Assembly (NCBI GenBank): GCA_036346205.1
Contig: JARFJB010002192.1
Span: 326,001 to 390,000 of the forward strand
Reading direction: 5' to 3'
Source: Vesta saturnalis
Taxonomy: Eukaryota > Arthropoda > Insecta > Coleoptera > Lampyridae
Length of the DNA stretch: 64,000 nt
Shown here: one piece after another, positions 20,650 to 32,271 of the stretch
Layout: every line of letters begins with the position of its first letter
How positions within the stretch are numbered: the stretch's first letter is position 1
Notes under the pieces: model-generated
Told to the model about the DNA's origin: nothing
Databases searched by the model: none
Seen by the model: only the letters and a program-made list of their open reading frames with translations
Position numbers and translations under genes: made by a program

Positions 20650-21330
20650 AAATAAAACAGAGTGGCGTATGTTCCAACTGGATCAATTCGAGCACATTAA
20701 ATGTTACGAGGAGTTAATCCCGAGGAAATAAGCAGTTTAACGCATTGGTACAATGGACCTGTTTGGTTATCTTCGGATCAAGGTAATTGGCCAAACCCTC
20801 TTAATGCGATTGCAGAGTTACCTGAAGTAAGATCTAATCTGTTGCTCACATGTTTATAATTCTTAAATATTCTTCATTCCCAAAATTGTTAGTATAGTTT
20901 CTTATTTGTTGAAATTTAAATATAACTAATCAACACATCGTGAATCTACAACAATTAGTAGTTTCGCTGTCAACTAAATCAACGTCAGTGCCTGAATTGT
21001 AATTAAGATATTATGAAAACAAGTATATAGCGTAGAAATCAATAATTAACGAAATTTTATTCCAATATCGTCAGAGGCCAAATTTCTACCGCTTGGACAA
21101 GCATGATCTAATACGTGCGGCTGGCAGAATCAAAAACCCATTAGTTCAATTTAAAATGAAACATCCACCAATAATATTCCATCAAAACTTAATCTTACTA
21201 AAATTATCATAAAATAAGAACATTGCAAACGTTTACATATAGGGTCACAAGCGATCCTGTCTATTATTCGATGGTAATATTGGCCACGCATGCGCACATG
21301 CACACGCACATGCACATGCTCACGAACACG
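20650..21330 (+). pseudogene. BEL/Pao retrotransposon pol relic (RNase H to integrase junction)
   Basis: Plus-strand translation gives VPTGSIRAH, stop, MLRGVNPEEISSLTHWYNGP then VWLSSDQGNWPNPLN and ELPEVRSN (20670-20850). This is the (N)PAD-x-(S)RG ... WW-GP-WL ... WP ... LPEVR signature between RNase H and integrase of BEL/Pao elements. Near 21090-21280 LDKHDLIRAAGRIKNP, KHPPIIF and a degenerate zinc-binding HHCC-like stretch resemble the integrase N-terminus (LD-x-GLLRVGGRL). Stops, frameshifts and a ~240-bp AT-rich insertion separate the two blocks. No LTRs were found. Confidence 0.75.
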
Positions 21331-21390
21331 CATATGCACATGCTCATGCTCAAGCGTACGCAGTCACGCACGCGCACGAGCACACAGATA
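21280..21390. repeat. CACATG/CACGCA-rich microsatellite
   Basis: Irregular alternating purine-pyrimidine repeats (GCACATGCACACGCACATGC type) directly after the BEL/Pao relic. Confidence 0.85.
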
Positions 21391-21701
21391 CTTTTTTAGT
21401 GGAACTCGATTGCAAAAAATCTTTTATTCTTGAATATTGTTCTTTGACCCCCACATTTGAAGAACTGAAAAAATAATACTCCAATTCGATCGACAACATT
21501 GGTTTAGACAATTTAGAAATTTATTCATTCATAACAAAAACTTATAATAATTTAGAAATTTGTATTTTATGATTTTTCTAATGTATCTTTGCTTTTTTTC
21601 GTCACTACGATAGCTTAGAAGACATCATTGCGCAAAGTTGATCGCTAAGTGCGAAATCGCTACTACACGGTACTATTGCCCGGCGGTCGTGCGCGCACAG
21701 A

Positions 21702-22960
21702 AGTAGTACACCGGCACCTTCCCCTACCCTCTTTTTACGGTGCAACCTCCCCCGCCACCCACACCCTATTTTATATGCCAACGTGGGGGTCGGATTTTCC
21801 ACCCTTATTTTTACTCGCTTACGTGTAGGACATGTTTTTTCACCCCTATTTTACACACCCACGTGTGAGCCACTGCATACCTAATTATTTTTACTCGCTT
21901 ACGCATAGGAGGTGTATTTTCACCCCCTATTTTATGACGCATGCAGGACATATTTTATATTTTTTCTGATATTAAAAGAAACTAATCAAGGTAAAGATAA
22001 CGTATACGTTTGATTTTAAAATACACAGTTAATAAACAATTAATAATCAGTTAATGGTATTGCATAATCAGTTAATTACCCTGTTGTGGTCATACAATGT
22101 GAATGTACGGTTTAGCGACTATTTAAAATGTGTTTATCAATATTTTATTAGGATTCCGTTTTTTGTCAAAAAGAGATTGTATAATTGTTATCATTAAATT
22201 ATTGTTAGATTTTCTTTTAATCCCCATCTACAGATTGTGGTCCTCTACCTGTTTGAAAATTCATATGAATATATTTTAAAATGAAATTGCTTTAAAAATA
22301 AAATGTGTAATTAACTAATTGATTAACCTGCTTACAGCAATAGTAATTATCGAAAAATTAAGGAATGTCGCTTTTATTTATTTACCTTTTTTAATACGTA
22401 TCATTTACATGCAATATATTTTAGTTTTAAATATGAGTTACAATGTGTCGCAATCCTTTTTGCTTTAATTAAATAATTAAATCTAGTTGTCGCTCAAGGT
22501 AATCACTACCAAATTAATCTCATGTACAGCAAGAAACTTAATATCAATAATGTATAACAAAGTATTTTTTATAATGCCATTTTTCGCATAGTTTAATGTC
22601 CATGTACGGGTCGTATTTTAGCCTTGGGAGATCGGATTTGGTCTGGGTCAGACTAGGGGTTGGTCCAGTATCGGAGATTGTATTTTAAATTGTCTCCTGT
22701 GAAAGCTAGCTTTACAAAAACACAAACACAACCACAAGCACTAGCACGAGCACAAGCATAAACTCAAGCACAGGAACAATTACAGGCCCAAGAACCAGCA
22801 CATGCACAAACACAAGCACAGGAACAAACACAAACACAAGAACCAGTACAGCGCAAGACACAAGCACAGGAACAAGCACAAACACAAGAATCAACACAAG
22901 CACAATCACAAGTACAAGCACAAGCGCAAGCACAGGTACATACAAACACACAAACACGAA
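21702..22960 (+). repeat. Left terminal inverted repeat
   Basis: It contains two subterminal direct repeats of TTTTTACTCGCTTACG followed by TAGGA and a CACCCC-ATTTTA block (about 21811 and 21889), typical of transposase-binding repeats. It then holds about 700 bp of AT-rich unique sequence and finally a CACAAG-type repeat (22716-22960). Differences from the right arm are mainly run-length changes (for example T6 versus T4, C4 versus C3). Confidence 0.88.
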
Positions 22961-25365
22961 AAAACGAAAAATCGCAAACACGAAAAACGAAAATGAAAAT
23001 TTGCAAATACGAAAAATCGTAAACACGAAAAACGAAAACGAAAAATGAAAACGAAAATTCGCAAACACGAAAAACGAAAAATCGTAAACACGAAAAACGA
23101 AAACGAAAAATTCGCAAACACGAAATTCGCAAACACGAGAAATGAAAAACGAAAATTTCGCAAACACGAAAAACTCGCAAACACGAAAAACGAAAACGAA
23201 AAATTCGCAAACACGAAAAACGAAAACGAAAAAATCGCAAACACGAAAAATGAAAACAAAAATTCGCAAACACGAAAAACGAAAAATCGCAAACACGAAA
23301 AACGAAAACGAAAAATTCGCAAACACGAAAATCGCAAAACACGAAAAATGAAAAACGAAAATTTCGCAAACACGAAAAATGAAAACGAAAAATGAAAAAC
23401 GAAAATTTCGCAAACACGAAAAACGAAAAATCGCAAACACGAAAAACGAAAACGAAAATTCGCAAACACAAAAAACGAAAAACGAAAAAATTCGCACACA
23501 AAAAAAATGAAAACCGAAAATTCGCAAACACGAAAAAAAAATCGCAAACACGAAAAATGAAAACGAAAATTCGCAAACACGAGAAATCGTAAACATACAA
23601 ATTCACAAACACGAAAATTCTCAAACACGAGAAATAACAACCACACAAATTCGCAAAGCATAAACACAAGCACAATCACAAGCACAAGCACAAATACAAG
23701 CACAAGTACAAGAACAATCACAAGCACATGCACAAACACAAGCACAGGAAAAACACAAGCACAAGAATCAGCACGAGTACAAGCACGAACACAGGAACCA
23801 GCACAAACACAAGAATCAACACAAGCACAATCACAAGTACAAGCACAAGCGCAAGCACAAGTACGTACAAATACACAAACACGAAAAACGAAAACGAAAA
23901 TTCTCAAACACGAAAAACGAAAACGAGAAATTCGCAAACACGAAAAAATCGTAAACACGAAAAATGAAAAATGAAAATTTCGCAAACACGAAAAATGAAA
24001 ACGAAAAATTCGCGAACACGAAAAACGAAAAAATCGCAAACACGAAAAACGAAAACGAAAATTCGCAAACACGAAAAATCGTAAACACGAAAAATGAAAA
24101 CGAAAGATTCGCAAACACGAAAAACGAAAAACGAAAAATTCGCACACAAAAAAATGAAAACCGAAAATTCGCAAACACGAAAAAATCGGAAACATGAAAA
24201 AATGAAAACGAAAAATTTGCAAACACGAAAAACGAAAAATCGCAAACACGAAAAATGAAAACGAAAATTCGCAAACACGAGAAATCGTAAACATACAAAT
24301 TCTCAAACACGAGAAATAACAACCACACAAACTCGCAAAGCATAAACACAAGCACAAGCACAAATACAAGCACAAGCACAAGTACAAGAACAATCACAAA
24401 CACATGCACAAACACAAGCACAGGAACAAACACAAGCACAAGAATCAGCACGAGTACAAGCACGAACACAGGAACCAGCACAAACACAAGAATCAACACA
24501 AGCACAATCACAAGTACAAGCACAAGCGCAAGCACAAGTACATACAGATCCGCAAACACGAAAAACGAAAAATCACAAACACGAAAAACGGAAACGAAAA
24601 AATTCGCAAACACGAAAAATCGTAAACACAAAAAATGAAAAACGAAAATTTCGCAAACATGAAAAATGAAAACGAAAAATTCGCAAACACGAAAAACGAA
24701 AAATCGCAAACACGAAAAACGAAAACGAAAATTCGCAAACACGAAAAATCGTAAACACGAAAAAACAAAAACGAAAAATTCGCAAACACGAAAAACGAAA
24801 AACGAAAAATTCGCACAAAAAAAAATGAAAACCAAAAATTCGCAAACACGAAAAATGAAACCGAAAAATTCGCAAACACGAAAAAACGAAAAATAGCAAA
24901 CACGAAAAACGAAAACGAAAATTCGCAAACACGAGAAATCGTAAACACGAGAAATAACAACCACACAAACTCGCAAAGCATAAACACAAGCACAATCACA
25001 AGCACAAGCACAAGCACAACTACTAGCACAATCACAAGTACAAGAACAATCACAAGCACATGCACAAACACAAGCATAGAAACAAAACACAAGCACAAGA
25101 ATCAGCACGAGCACAAGCACAAACACAGGAACAAGTACAAACACAAGAATCAACACGAGTACAAGCACGAACACAGGAACCAGCACAAACACAAGAATCA
25201 ACACAAGCACAATCACAAGTACAAGCACAAGCGCAAGCACAAGTACATACAAATACACAAACACGCTAATGCGAAATCATACAAGCACGCAAACACGGAA
25301 AAACAAGCAAACACGAAAAACCGCAAAATATACAAACGCACAAACACGAAAAAACGAAAACACGC
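22716..25365. repeat. Higher-order satellite: CACAAG blocks alternating with ACGAAAA blocks
   Basis: Blocks of (AAGCACA)n-like sequence (about 22716-22962, 23655-23880, 24340-24546 and 24980-25265) alternate with blocks of a ~22-30-bp unit GCAAACACGAAAAACGAAAA (about 22963-23650, 23881-24335 and 24547-24975). The junction GAAATAACAACCACACAAA recurs near 23631, 24312 and 24951, giving a higher-order period of about 640-680 bp. Very long open frames on both strands (up to 495 codons; Phe/Val/Cys-rich or Lys/Asn/Thr-rich) are a by-product of the lack of stop codons in the repeat and are not genes. Confidence 0.9.
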
Positions 25366-26145
25366 AGAGGCCTGAGGGAGTTAATACTCGGATCGGCGTA
25401 CCTCCATTCTGATGACCCGAAGACGCCACGGATGAATAGGAGGTTAGTAGCTGCAGACGCAACGGATCGCAACTACTTATCTGTTGTGACGCAAACTCCC
25501 ACCATATGGTATGGGAAAGTATCAACACCAAGTCCAGCGGTGAGTCTTCCAATTCACTATGGTATATAATTTAGACGTATTGAATAAGGGAAATAAACCT
25601 TCCATCGTAACAAGGTGAAGGAATTTAACATTAGCTACTTCTCATGTAAGTAAGTTTGTTAAACACTGGCATGTATCCGATGAGGTGAGCTGTTCGGATC
25701 ACAGATACATATGTTTTGAAATCGCCGGAATAAACCGCGTGGTAGTAAGTTACTGAAACCCCCGAAAACGAACTGAGAGTTCTATAAGGAGGAATTAGAA
25801 CGTGAATTGGCGGAACTTCAGTTTTCGATAGACAATATAGAGATAGAGATAGCCGTAGAGCAACTAACAGACACGATTACCTCTACATACGGAAAACTGC
25901 CCCCCAATCGTGAGGGTCTCCAACAGGAAAACTATTTAATAGGGCAAAATCATAAGGTAACTGGGATGAAAACAAACATCCCTAACTGAGTACAACAAAG
26001 CACAGAGAAAAGCTAAAAGAGCGTCATGGAGAAGGTTCTGTGAGGAAAGAAACGACTCCAGAATGTGCCAGGACCCACAAGATATCTCTAAGGAAACTGG
26101 ACATTATACGAAGACCGGAAAGATACCATGACCGAATTATTTCGG
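25366..26145 (+). pseudogene. Captured endonuclease fragment of an RNase-H-bearing non-LTR element (copy A)
   Basis: This 780-bp segment is nearly identical to 31332-32113, differing by about two single-base indels. It encodes RELILGSAYLHSDDPKTP, then DVLNKGNKPSIVT and HVSDEVSCSDHRYICFEI, i.e. the second half of an EEP endonuclease (LASAYLP-D, SDH-YI motifs) of R1/I/LOA-type elements. The catalytic middle (GCDANAHH-type) is replaced by diverged text, and stops and frameshifts interrupt it. Both copies share the same lesions. It is truncated on both sides relative to copy B and sits in the core of the long-TIR element. Confidence 0.85.
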
Positions 26146-26650
26146 TCTTTAAACATTAATTTATGTTTTAGAAATTTTTTTTCATTTTATTTTTAAATTT
26201 TAAATTTTTTGACCATTAACATTAATGTTTTTTATTCGCAACCAATTTATTGATAATGATTATCATTATTAATTTGTGAGATTTTATTTTTAGGTTTTCA
26301 ATTTTTAAATTTATGTTAGTAAATTTCATTTTTTAACAATTGTAATTTTACGTTTTGAACTTTTTATTTTGTTTACGATGGTTTGTTTTGTGTAATTTAT
26401 TCTTTTCCGTGACATTTTTGGTTACATTTTATTATTTTAAATTGATTTTGGAATTCTGAATTACTGATTTCCCTTTTTTATGCGATATTGCATTGGATGT
26501 GTGATTTTTGTGAATGTGTTTCGTGTATTTCTTTGTTTGTTAAATTATTTTTATGTCAATTTTTTTTTACTGATTTAGTTAATTATTTGTTGTTGCGTTT
26601 GTTGGATTGATTTTTTATTTCTGTTTATCATTTGTATTATCGTTTTGGAA
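26146..26650. other. AT-rich centre of the long-TIR element
   Basis: T-rich sequence (ATTTTTAAATTTT type) lies between the captured retroelement fragment and the degenerate right-hand repeat. It is the approximate axis of the palindrome. No genes. Confidence 0.7.
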
Positions 26651-27840
26651 TTGTTTCATAACTTATTTTATTCAATTTGAAACGTTCTTATTTTCATTTC
26701 GATTTTTGTCGTTTTTCGTTTTATTATTTGTGTGCGAATTTGTTTTCGTTTGTCGTGTGAATTCTTGTTTTCAATTTTTCGTGCGATTTTCGTGTGAATT
26801 CGTCTTTCGTGTGATTTTCGTTTTCGTTTCGTGTGCAACTTTTTCTTTTCGTGTCGAAATTTTCAGTTTCTGTTTCGTGCTTTACTGTGCTGTTTCGTTG
26901 TTTGTTCTTCGTGTTTGGCATGTGTTGTGATTGTTCTGTGTTTGTGCTTGTTGTGCTTTGTGTTTGCGCAGTTGTGTTTTCTGTGAATTGTGTTGATTTC
27001 GTGTTTGCGAATCGTGTTCTGTTTCGTGCATGATTTCGTTTCGTGTTTGCATTCGTTTCATTTTCTGTGTTTCGTGTTCATGATCGTTTGCATTTTTTGT
27101 CTTGTGTTCGTTTTGTGCATTTTGTGCGTTTCGTGTATGTCGTTTGATTTGTTTTCGTGTCGTTGTTATTTCGTGTTTGAATATTTCATTTCGTGTTTGA
27201 TTTTGTGATTTTATCGAATTTCGTCGTGTGTGCAATTTTCGTTTTCATTTTTCGTGTTTGCGTGTGTCTTTTCGTGTTTGCGAATTTCGGTTTTCATTTT
27301 TGTTGTGTGCTGTGATTGTTCTGTCTTGTGCTGTATTTGTGCTTGTGTTGTGTTGTTTGAATTTTGTTTTTTCGTGGATCTTGTGATTTTTCGTTTTCGT
27401 GTTTGCGAAATTTTCGTTTTTCATTTTCGTTTCATTTTCGTGTTTGCGAATTTTCGGTTTTCATTTTCGTGTTTGGAATTTCGTGTTTGTGTTTGTTCGT
27501 TTCGTTTTTCGTGTTTGCGATTTTCGTTTTCGTGTTTGCGAATTTTCTGTTTCATTTTCGTTTCTGGCGAATTTTTCGTTTTCTTTTCGTGTTTCGATTT
27601 CGTGTTCGATTTCGTTTTTCGTGTTTGCGATTTTTCGTTTTCGTGTAGAATTGTTTTTCTTTCTCGTTTTCGAATCTTCGTGTTTGCGAATTTTCGTTTT
27701 CGTGTTGATTCGTGTTTTCGATTTTCGTGTCATGATCGTTTGAATTTCGTTTTCGTGTTTCGTTTTCGTTTCGTGTTTGACGATTTTTCGTGATTTGCAA
27801 ATTTCTTTCGTTTTCGTGTTTGCGATTTTTCGTTTTTCGT
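26650..27840. repeat. Degenerate inverted counterpart of the ACGAAAA satellite
   Basis: TTTTCGTTTTCGTGTTTGCG-like units are the reverse complement of the left satellite, but they are much less regular, and irregularity grows toward the centre (26650-27230). ORFs on both strands here are repeat artefacts. Confidence 0.85.
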
Positions 27841-29080
27841 GTGTGTGTATGACCTGTGCTTGCGCTTGTGCTTGTACTTGTGATTGTGCTTGTGTTGATT
27901 CTTGTGTTTGTGCTTGTTCCTGTGCTTGTGTTTGTGCTTGCGCTCGTACTGGTTCTTGTGTTTGTGTTTGTTCCTGTGCTTGTGTTTGTGCATGTGCTGG
28001 TTCTTGGGCCTGTAATTGTTCCTGTGCTTGAGTTTATGCTTGTGCTCGTGCTAGTGCTTGTGGTTGTGTTTGTGTTTTTGTAAAGCTAGCTTTCACAGGA
28101 GACAATTTAAAATACAATCTCCGATACTGGACCAACCCCTAGTCTGACCCAGACCAAATCCGATCTCCCAAGGCTAAAATACGACCCGTACATGGACATT
28201 AAACTATGCGAAAATGGCATTATAAAAATACTTTGTTATACATTATTGATATTAAGTTTCTTGCTGTACATGAGATTAATTGGTAGTGATTACCTTGAGC
28301 GACAACTAGATTTAATTATTTAATTAAAGCAAAAAGGATTGCGACACATTGTAACTCATATTTAAAACTAAAATATATTGCATGTAAATGATACGTATTA
28401 AAAAAGGTAAATAAATAAAAGCGACATTCCTTAATTTTCGATAATTACTATTGCTGTAAGCAGGTTAATCAATTAGTTAATTACACATTTTATTTTTAAA
28501 GCAATTTCATTTTAAAATATATTCATATGAATTTTCAAACAGGTAGAGGACCACAATCTGTAGATGGGGATTAAAAGAAAATCTAACAATAATTTAATGA
28601 TAACAATTATACAATCTCTTTTTGACAAAAAACGGAATCCTAATAAAATATTGATAAACACATTTTAAATAGTCGCTAAACCGTACATTCACATTGTATG
28701 ACCACAACAGGGTAATTAACTGATTATGCAATACCATTAACTGATTATTAATTGTTTATTAACTGTGTATTTTAAAATCAAACGTATACGTTATCTTTAC
28801 CTTGATTAGTTTCTTTTAATATCAGAAAAATATAAAATATGTCCTGCATGCGTCATAAAATAGGGGTGAAAATACACCTCCTATGCGTAAGCGAGTAAAA
28901 TAATTAGGTATGCAGTGGCTCACACGTGGTGTAAAATAGGGTGAAAACATGTCCTACACGTAAGCGAGTAAAAATAAGGGTGGAAAATCCGACCCCCACG
29001 TTGGCATATAAAATAGGGTGTGGGTGGCGGGGGAGGTTGCACCGTAAAAAGAGGGTAGGGGAAGGTGCCGGTGTACTACT
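27830..29080 (-). repeat. Right terminal inverted repeat
   Basis: Reverse complement of 21702-22960. It carries the same CACAAG-type tract (as TTGTGC), the same unique 700 bp and the same subterminal repeats. It ends GTGTACTACT at 29080, followed by CACAGA. Confidence 0.88.
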
Positions 29081-29086
29081 CACAGA

Positions 29087-30480
29087 ATATGGATATACGA
29101 TTATAACGTCTTTTCTGATTTCATCAATGATCGTTCACTATAATCAAATACTATGAAGAATATTTATTCATATTGTGAGGAAGGCCGGACCCTTAATGAT
29201 CACCGATGGGAGTGACGAAAAAACGCAAAAATACATTTCTTGAGCGCAATTTCATGATTAACAAATAACTAAATCTCTTTCCGTTCTCGAGAGAAACGCA
29301 AAAAAAACCATACAAAAATTTCTAAACTGTTTAAACAAATGTCTATCGAATTGGAGTATTATTTTTTAGTACTTCATATTTAGGGGTCAAAGAACAGTAT
29401 TTAAGAATAAAACTTTTTCCTCAACGCGCTCTTTGTGATAGACAAGTCGAAAATTGTCTATATGGTGTTTAAAGCACTGGAAACTTGTAAATCCGTTGAA
29501 AACACGAGACATTTTTTTTACGAAAACAATATCTATCTTATGGTGCTTGGCGCGTAAGAAAGTAAAAATTTATTTATTTTTTGCAATGTGCTGTACCGAT
29601 CAATAAAGTAACTCATTTAATGATAGATATTTGTTTATTAATCATACCATTATTGTATGTTATTCACAATAGAAAACTCCCACTAATTTTATATAACGGA
29701 TGTGTTGGGTAGGGTTTGGATTTGAGAGTCATCTGCTCACAAAGGCAGCATTTCAGGGTTTAATAATCTCACACCTACGGAAACATTATAGAATTAAATA
29801 ATGTATCACTTTATGCCCATGACGACATAGTTTATTAATAACCATTTTCTTCAGGAGTAGAATACGTGGTTTCATGGTTTTCTTTTTTAAATGCAAATAC
29901 TGAAACCATTATGCAAAACACACTGGAATAAATGAATGTTTTAGTAAGATTTTCGCGGACTAAAGACATTTATTATGCGTTCCTGGCTTCAAAGTAAAGG
30001 GATCCTGTTTATTTTTAATCAATAACTTCAATACATTGGAATGTATTAGAATGCGTTAACGTTCGATCAGCAACATTTACGTAAGGAACGTACTAACCAA
30101 ACAAAGTAATCGTGAAAATGTACTGTTATTCAAGAATACAAAACGTTTTTGTCTGCGAAGCCATTATTTCAATATTTACTTGAAATAAACATAATAATTG
30201 TTTGATATATTTTTGAAAATATGACAATAGGTACTTCAAATATACTCCTTAGGAAAATAAACTAATAAATACAAACATACAAAGATAAATCGTTATTTGT
30301 ATTAGGAATGAGCTACATCTCACATATATTTGATCACGGTTTACTACTTTATCATAAAATTAAATGTAAATCTAAAAGCAATTATAAGATGTTGAATTAT
30401 TTATTCTTATTGAGAAATCCCGGGTGCTTAACTAATATTGGCCGGCGGCCGTATTTTGGTAATATATTACTACTGAGCTT
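29087..30480. other. Flank of the long-TIR element; no recognised genes
   Basis: The segment 29317-29415 is a diverged inverted match to 21420-21531 on the other side of the long-TIR element. The rest is AT-rich with nothing recognised. Confidence 0.55.
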
Positions 30481-31145
30481 TGGGAAGATATCTGGTGTAG
30501 AATAACACACGACCTTCCAACCTACAAAGTGAATATTGAAAGAAATGAAATAATTTTAATCATAGTAATTTTTGACTTCCAAGATACATATACATATAAA
30601 GATACAGAAGGTTATGCAATCCATGTTTATTTCACTAACGCTAAATCGATTTATTACCTAATTTAAAACGTTTGCACGTGCACGTGCTACGGTAGAATTT
30701 AAATGTTAATTTTTTGAATATCTGAATAACAATCACCTTTACAGGCGGGCGGCTTTAAGTTAGCATCCATTAACCTCTATGTGACATGAAGATATAAACG
30801 TCCGTCTGACAGATTATTGTCTCTATTTCTACAATATTGCCTATTTTCGTTATGAATGTATTAAAAAAAAGGGGTTGCATAATTATCCTAAAATATCTGG
30901 TATGGAACGACATACGATCTCCCAACCCAGAAAGTTGCAATTAGAAGCAATGACGTAATTTTAATAATAATTTTTTTAGGTTAATTCTGCAACTTCCGGA
31001 CAACGAAAATAAGCAACATTGTAAAAACTTTGCAACAACAATATGTCAGATGGTCATTTAAATAAAACTTCCTGCCAACTAGAACCTAAAAGACATACAG
31101 ATGATAACTTAAAAAATTCCAAAGCCGCCCGCTTCTATAAATGAT
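30480..31145. repeat. Dispersed repeat, family R2, copy D (internally inverted)
   Basis: GCGGGCGGCTTTAA (about 30744) and the inverted GCCGCCCGCTTCTATA (about 31123) flank shared blocks (AACGTCCGTCTGACA, TTGCCTATTTTCGTTATGAAT). A cousin of the block ACGACCTTCCAACC...ATTTTAATCATAGTAAT is repeated at 30495 and 30905. Related sequence lies at 11090-11450 and 46750-46985. Confidence 0.6.
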
Positions 31146-32271
31146 CGATAATTCAGGTTAAGCAATTTTAATCCTATTAGCCCTTATATAGGAACCCTGG
31201 ACAAACCGAGGTAAGATATTAGGCTTTGGAGCAATAGGTGGTGAACTAACTTATAAAAAGGAATACAAATATTACCGCTAATGAATTTCTGTTCAAAGGA
31301 CCTAGGAGCGGTAAAGATCACCTCAGATGGAAGAGGCCTGAGGGAGTTAATACTCGGATCGGCGTACCTCCATTCTGATGACCCGAAGACGCCACGGATG
31401 AATAGGAGGTTAGTAGCTGCAGACGCAACGGATCGCAACTACTTATCTGTTGTGACGCAAACTCCCACCATATGGTATGGGAAAGTATCAACACCAAGTC
31501 CAGCGGTGAGTCTTCCAATTCACTATGGTATATAATTTAGACGTATTGAATAAGGGAAATAAACCTTCCATCGTAACAAGGTGAAGGAATTTAACATTAG
31601 CTACTTCTCATGTAAGTAAGTTTGTTAAACACTGGCATGTATCCGATGAGGTGAGCTGTTCGGATCACAGATACATATGTTTTGAAATCGCCGGAATAAA
31701 CCGCGTGGTAGTAAGTTACTGAAACCCCCGAAAACGAACTGAGAGTTCTATAAGGAGGAATTAGAACGTGAATTGGCGGAACTTCAGTTTTCGATAGACA
31801 ATATAGAGATAGAGATAGCCGTAGAGCAACTAACAGACACGATTACCTCTACATACGGAAAACTGCCCCCCAATCGTGAGGGTCTCCAACAGGAAAACTA
31901 TTTAATAGGGCAAAATCATAAGGTAACTGGGATGAAAACAAAACATCCCTAACTGAGTACAACAAAGCACAGAGAAAAGCTAAAAGAGCGTCATGGAGAA
32001 GGTTCTGTGAGGAAAGAAACGACTCCAGAATGTGCCAGGACCCACAAGATACTCTCTAAGGAAACTGGACATTATACGAAGACCGGAAAGATACCATGAC
32101 CGAATTATTTCGGGTACACTCTCCGAGCTCGGAAGTATTAGATCAATCTCCGATTGAGTAGCAAAACCAAAGGTCTGATGACCCTGGGAACAGGGCATCA
32201 AGAGCGGACTGGGTAATAACCAGGAACGTGATTACATTACTCATTCGATCCATATAAATCACTGGGAACGG

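Larger units (their letters stand above)
21702..29080. mobile_element. 7.4-kb near-palindromic element with >=1.25-kb TIRs and CACAGA candidate TSD
   Basis: The left end AGTAGTACACCGGCACCTTC (21702) is the reverse complement of the right end at 29080. The arms match continuously at least to 22960 and back to 27830 (over 1.25 kb each), with mostly homopolymer-length differences. They then merge into inverted low-complexity arrays. CACAGA occurs immediately outside both ends (21696-21701; 29081-29086). Long TIRs, 6-bp TSD and 5'-AG termini are the combination published for Polinton/Maverick elements, but no polymerase B, integrase, ATPase or protease is present. It is therefore at most a non-autonomous derivative, or a foldback element of unknown class. 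The interior holds a higher-order satellite and a captured retroelement fragment. Confidence 0.75.

Noticed and set aside
22963..24975. CRISPR-like regular repeats
   Set aside because: Units are simple-sequence satellite without unique spacers, in a clearly eukaryotic window.
22906..25264. Very long minus-strand ORFs (477-495 codons; FVF/VCEF or LVLVL-rich) and Lys/Asn/Thr-rich plus-strand ORFs
   Set aside because: They are translations of the ACGAAAA and CACAAG satellites, open in several frames at once with no domain; same for 27230-27793 and 22712-23675.
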